From Rhodospirillales bacterium (GTDB lineage: Bacteria; Pseudomonadota; Alphaproteobacteria; Rhodospirillales; Defluviicoccaceae), in assembly GCA_016712375.1 (NCBI GenBank), contig JADJRE010000029.1, forward strand, positions 1 to 20,501: a DNA stretch of 20,501 nt, read 5' to 3'. The first letter of the stretch is position 1. Each line of letters starts with the position of its first letter. The notes beneath the pieces were generated by a model that was not told the DNA's origin, searched no databases, and saw only the letters and a list, made by a program, of their open reading frames with translations. Both the position numbers and the translations under genes were made by a program. Shown here piece after piece: positions 17,367 to 20,501 of the stretch.

Positions 17367-17488
17367 GAGATTATTCAACGGCTTTCGCGACGCTCCACGG
17401 CCAGTTTCGGGGGAGGATGTTACGCCGCGCAAAACTGACAGTACTGGCAATTGGCTTGCCACCGGCGTAGCGCGGTCGAAACGCACAG

Positions 17489-17506
17489 GGCGGATCGCGA
17501 TCCGCC
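17489..17506. repeat. Perfect 18-bp palindrome
   Basis: GGCGGATCGCGATCCGCC reads the same on both strands. Part of it (GGCGGATC) recurs at about 17526-17533. It could be a dimeric regulator site or a stable cruciform; there is no T run to support a terminator. Confidence 0.5.
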
Positions 17507-17705
17507 GTTTCACACTCACTGCCCCAAGGCGGATCTGAGGATGCACCGGACGGCGACGAAACGAAGCTGGAACAATGGCGACCGGCCAGCCGCCGAGGCT
17601 GCGCCATCCGTTGACTTCCGCCGATCAGGTTGTGTCCATTACTCAGGGTCCGTTCCACCTCCGAGAGCGCAATTCCGGTTGTCCGCACTGCGCCATTGCG
17701 AATCT

Positions 17706-17870
17706 TCGCTTCTGGAAGAACGTAGGCGGAACTTCGCTTTGCTGAGCTACGAGTGATCGACGCCATCAGGGTCGGCTTTGGAGCGGCCTGATGGCTGCCG
17801 GCGATGTCCGGAATGCGGAAAATCCAGGGACAGACCCGAACCGACGCTCCCTGACCCGTCAGACCGGCGT
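17706..17870 (+). repeat. Diverged direct repeat flanking DUF5131-TcmP, left copy
   Basis: Shares with 20100-20264 the blocks GGAAGAACGTAGGCGGAAC (17714-17732 and 20108-20126), GTCCG followed by TGCGGAAAA (from 17806 and 20200) and CCCGAACCGACGCT (17835-17848 and 20229-20242). Offsets between blocks are identical (92 and 121 bp) in both copies. The rest has diverged. The copies are in the same orientation, 2394 bp apart. Confidence 0.75.
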
Positions 17871-17975
17871 CGTTCAGTTGGGTCATCCCAGGAGCACCAT
17901 TCCGAGGCTTCGAAATGCTGGCGTCCGCAATGGCTCCTACATCGTCGAGACGCCGTAGCAACATTAAGCGGGCAT

Positions 17976-17990
17976 GTTCCTTCTTTGTCC
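17976..17990 (+). promoter_or_regulatory. LexA-like box upstream of DUF5131
   Basis: GTTC-N7-GTCC, one mismatch from the alphaproteobacterial LexA pattern GTTC-N7-GTTC, centred about 48 bp before ATG 18031. Alone it would be weak, but the truncated DUF5131 copy has a perfect box in the equivalent place. Confidence 0.5.
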
Positions 17991-18030
17991 CTCAACTCTT
18001 TCGGTGTAGGCTTGCGCAAGGGGAACGAAA

Positions 18031-18787
18031 ATGGCACAGGCATCGGAAATCAGTGGACGGACGCCACCTGGGATCCGTGACCGGCTGCACGAAGATCGGC
18101 CCAGGGTGCGATAACTGCTATGCCCAGCGCTTCGCAGAGCGTTGGCGCGGCATCGAGGGGCACCCCTACGAGCAAGGGTTCGATTTGCGCCTATGGCCGT
18201 CGCGCTTGCACCAGCCATCGCAGTGGAAAAAGCCGCGAATGATCTTCGTCAACTCGATGAGCGATCTGTTTCACAATCGCGTGGACCTTCAGTTCATCGA
18301 CAAGGTTTTCGAAGCGATGGAAGCTGCGGATTGGCACGTCTATCAAGTGCTCACGAAGCGCAGTTCGCTTATGCGCCGTTATGTCCGTGACCGCTATCGC
18401 GGAGGCGAAGTGCCGAAGCACATTTGGCTTGGCGTCTCCGTGGAGGACGCGGCCCACAAGGGCCGGATTGACCATCTGCGGCAAATCAACTCAGAAGCCC
18501 GCTTCATTTCCTTTGAACCGCTGCTTAGCCCGATTGGCCCTGTTGATCTATTCGGCATCGCGTGGGCAATCGTCGGAGGTGAGAGTGGTCCGAAGGCACG
18601 CCGAATGGAACCATCATGGGCGACGGAACTGCGCGATAAATGTGAGGCAGAAGGTGTTGCCTTCTTCTTCAAACAGTGGGGTGGTGCCCGACCGAAATCT
18701 GGCGGCCGACTTCTCGAAGGCGAAGAATGGAACGGATTTCCATGGCAGATTGTGCCGCAAAGTATACTCAAGTCATTGCAGAGATAG
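18031..18787 (+). CDS. DUF5131 / phage Gp37-Gp68-like three-Cys-motif protein (two frame breaks at the start)
   Basis: About 252 residues. The main frame reads GCTKIGPGCDNCYAQRFAER (C-x5-C-x2-C, the three-cysteine motif), then MIFVNSMSDLFHNRV, WHVYQVLTKRSSLMRRYV, HIWLGVSVEDAAHKGRIDHL, RFISFEPLLSPIGPVDL and WAIVGGESGPKARRM, ending in a C-terminal VAFFFKQWGGARPKSGGRLL. This is the PF07505 (Gp37/Gp68) family. The start ATG 18031 gives MAQASEI; adding one C near 18050 and one G near 18078 restores QWTDATWDPVTG and joins the main frame. The cysteines are arranged somewhat like radical-SAM clusters; the activity is not established. It lies 9 bp before tcmP, a known conserved pairing. Confidence 0.85.
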
Positions 18788-18796
18788 GCTTTCAAA

Positions 18797-19870
18797 TTGG
18801 CTGTCGATTTGGATAGGTATCTTGGACGCGAGCAGTCCTTCATTAAGCATAGTTTTCTGACTCAATATCTTCAAGCTGCTGCCTACAAAAAGCAAGTTGA
18901 CGTTCTCCGGTCTTTAATTTTGTTGATGCATTTGCTGGTCCATGGCGGAACTCGGACGCAAACTATTCCGGACGCGTCGTTCGATCAGGCATTGCAGACA
19001 CTTGAGGCCGTAAGGATTGACCTGGATAAGCGAGGGGTCGCCGACCTGAAAATCCGATTCTGTTTCTGCGAAAAGCGCGTTGAGGCGATCAGCAAACTGC
19101 GTCGGTATGCAGAGCAGAATGGAAGTTTTGAGATCCACGTGTTCCACGGATCGTTTGAAGACCACTTGGACGCGATTGCTTTAGCCTGTCGTGACGGCTT
19201 TACATTTACTTTTATTGACCCCACGGGGTGGAATATACGGTCTGATCTAGTGCTGCAATTTTTGCGGAAACAGAAAGGGGAATTCTTGCTCAACTTCATG
19301 GCGGAACACGTTAATCGCCATGCTGAATATTCCAAGGTCTCCGCATCGTTTGGACGCTTTCTCGCTGATCCTGACTGGGAAGGTGACCTCAATACTCTGC
19401 CGTCCGAGTGGAGCAACGAGCGGCGCGTCCTGCAACTGCTCGGGCGAAAGATGAAAGCGACTGGTGCGGCGGCTTATCTGCCCGACTTTCCGATCATGAA
19501 GCCGCGCGAGGAGCGCGTGAAGATGCGCTTGGTGCTCGGCACACATTCGGAGAAGGGACTGGAGGTTTTCCGAGACGTCCAGGAAAAGGTTGAGCGCAAA
19601 GAAATCGAGACACGGAACCAACTGCGGAATTCAGACAATCAGCAGGTTGGCCTTTTCTCTGATACTGAAATTGCAGCGATGCAGCAGAACGCTGCCGGAA
19701 TTGGCTGTCCCAAGTATCAGCGCGAGGCCGGAAGCACGCATAAAGGACTTTTGGCAGGTCGTTCTTTTGTATTGTTCGGCGCGATCGCGACCGACCTCCT
19801 AGAAACGGTCCCGATGCGGCTGACGCAGGTTAAGCGCCTCGTCAATGAACTTAAGGAAAGGGTGTCGTAG
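18797..19870 (+). CDS. tcmP: Three-Cys-motif partner protein TcmP (two compensating frame breaks)
   Basis: 357 residues from TTG 18797. It begins LDRYLGREQSFIKHSFLTQY, then after an anomalous stretch continues DASFDQALQTLEAVRIDLDK, FCFCEKRVEAISKLRRYA, FTFIDPTGWNIRSDLVLQFL, GEFLLNFMAEHVNRHAEY and a conserved-looking C-terminal half. Between about 18905 and 18985 the literal frame (VLRSLILLMHLLVHGG) is unlike the family, whereas the +1 frame gives FNFVDAFAGPWRNSDANYS, the expected Rossmann-like FAGPW motif. Two small indels that cancel each other explain this. The protein resembles SAM-dependent methyltransferase folds; the reaction is unknown. It is almost always found beside a three-Cys-motif protein such as the gene just upstream. 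Confidence 0.85.
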   Translation: MAVDLDRYLGREQSFIKHSFLTQYLQAAAYKKQVDVLRSLILLMHLLVHGGTRTQTIPDASFDQALQTLEAVRIDLDKRGVADLKIRFCFCEKRVEAISKLRRYAEQNGSFEIHVFHGSFEDHLDAIALACRDGFTFTFIDPTGWNIRSDLVLQFLRKQKGEFLLNFMAEHVNRHAEYSKVSASFGRFLADPDWEGDLNTLPSEWSNERRVLQLLGRKMKATGAAAYLPDFPIMKPREERVKMRLVLGTHSEKGLEVFRDVQEKVERKEIETRNQLRNSDNQQVGLFSDTEIAAMQQNAAGIGCPKYQREAGSTHKGLLAGRSFVLFGAIATDLLETVPMRLTQVKRLVNELKERVS

Positions 19871-19894
19871 CTTTCGATCTTCCGCCGCGAAAGC
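19870..19894 (+). terminator. Weak hairpin after tcmP
   Basis: GCTTTCG (19870-19876) pairs with CGAAAGC (19888-19894) around an 11-nt loop, starting at the tcmP stop codon. No T run follows, so it is at best a weak or factor-assisted terminator. Confidence 0.3.
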
Positions 19895-20501
19895 GTGTTC
19901 CGCAGTCTGAGACGCCAGTATCGCTCGTGGATTAGCTCGCGTGGCCTGGGCTACTAGAGTGACCCGCCGGATGAGTCTGTGACCGAGCCCGACGCATTCG
20001 ACGGGTCACGCTGCGCTTTGGACCCGTCCTACCCTGTCCGGTCAACCTCGCATCGCGTGCGTTGCCGATGTGGGCAATCGGAACGCCACTATGTCTGTTC
20101 CTGGCGAGGAAGAACGTAGGCGGAACGCCGCTTCCCTGTCGCTCGCCGAATCGACGCTCTTGGGGACCGCTTTGTAGCGTCCTGGTCGTCGCCAGCGAGG
20201 TCCGAAGTGCGGAAAAATGAAGGGCAGGCCCGAACCGACGCTGCGGACCCCGACCGTTGGCCAGGTCGGTCAACCTCGATCCCATCTTCGGCCGTTCGGC
20301 GGTCTTCTCGCCCGCGTCCGATTGCCCCGAGACCGTCGGTACGGTGTTGCGCGCGCCATCAGCGAGAATCGTCGTGACTGGCCAGGAGGCAACTGCTCGC
20401 CCAAGCCGTCAGGTGTCGCCAGCCAGGGTGTCTCGGAACACGCGTCGCAGGCACCGCCAGCGGGCGGAGATCAGCGCCTGTCGGCACGGTGCGTCACCTG
20501 C
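19895..20501. other. Non-coding stretch to the window end
   Basis: Nothing gene-like is supported. It contains the right copy of the diverged repeat (20100-20264). The last 220 bp show no recognisable gene or site. Confidence 0.45.
20100..20264 (+). repeat. Diverged direct repeat flanking DUF5131-TcmP, right copy
   Basis: Partner of 17706-17870 with identical block offsets; see that entry. Together the two copies bracket the LexA box, DUF5131 and tcmP. Confidence 0.75.

Larger units (their letters stand above)
17367..18030. other. Divergent intergenic region between resolvase 2 and the DUF5131-TcmP module
   Basis: No gene is supported. The stretch holds an 18-bp perfect palindrome (17489-17506), one copy of a diverged direct repeat (about 17706-17870) and a LexA-like box (17976-17990). 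Short open frames on both strands lack family motifs. Confidence 0.5.

Noticed and set aside
19932..20285. 117-codon minus-strand open frame
   Set aside because: No motif, and it coincides with the non-coding repeat copy at 20100-20264.

Overview
The window is high-GC DNA that looks alphaproteobacterial, most likely from a Rhodospirillales-like organism. Supporting signs are a MucR/Ros-family regulator, a LexA box of the alphaproteobacterial GTTC-N7-GTTC type, and a nitrate-assimilation cluster laid out as in that class. No rRNA, tRNA or CRISPR array was seen.

Region 1 (1-9202, + strand) is metabolic. It holds the end of a nitrate ABC transporter ATPase (nrtD-like), a NirB-like FAD/NAD(P)H oxidoreductase, a NirA-type siroheme nitrite reductase, a CysJ-like reductase whose N-terminal part carries a four-cysteine cluster motif, a NasA nitrate reductase with a C-terminal Bfd-type [2Fe-2S] domain, a siroheme synthase (CysG-like) and a small membrane protein. 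The genes abut or overlap, so they probably form one operon: nitrate is imported, reduced to nitrite and then to ammonium, with electrons from the two flavoproteins and siroheme from CysG.

Region 2 (about 9.4-20.5 kb) is an accessory island. On + are a serine resolvase, an HNH protein and a MucR regulator. On - is a DUF4160-DUF2442 pair. Next come a possible structured RNA, an IS3-type transposase remnant whose right end cuts a DUF5131 gene after codon 19, and a minus-strand operon of serine resolvase, AAA+ ATPase and subtilisin-like protease resembling IetAS (the pTi stability toxin-antitoxin pair, also reported as phage defence). The last module is a second DUF5131 gene followed by its partner TcmP. 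Both DUF5131 starts are preceded by LexA-type boxes, so this pair is probably SOS-controlled. Diverged direct repeats flank the second module.

Almost every long gene is broken by one- or two-base indels, yet family motifs continue in the next frame. Several breaks are repaired by adding one base to a short homopolymer. The even spread over core and accessory genes suggests residual assembly indels rather than true pseudogenes, but this cannot be settled from the sequence alone. Coordinates of broken genes span all frames and their ends are therefore approximate.
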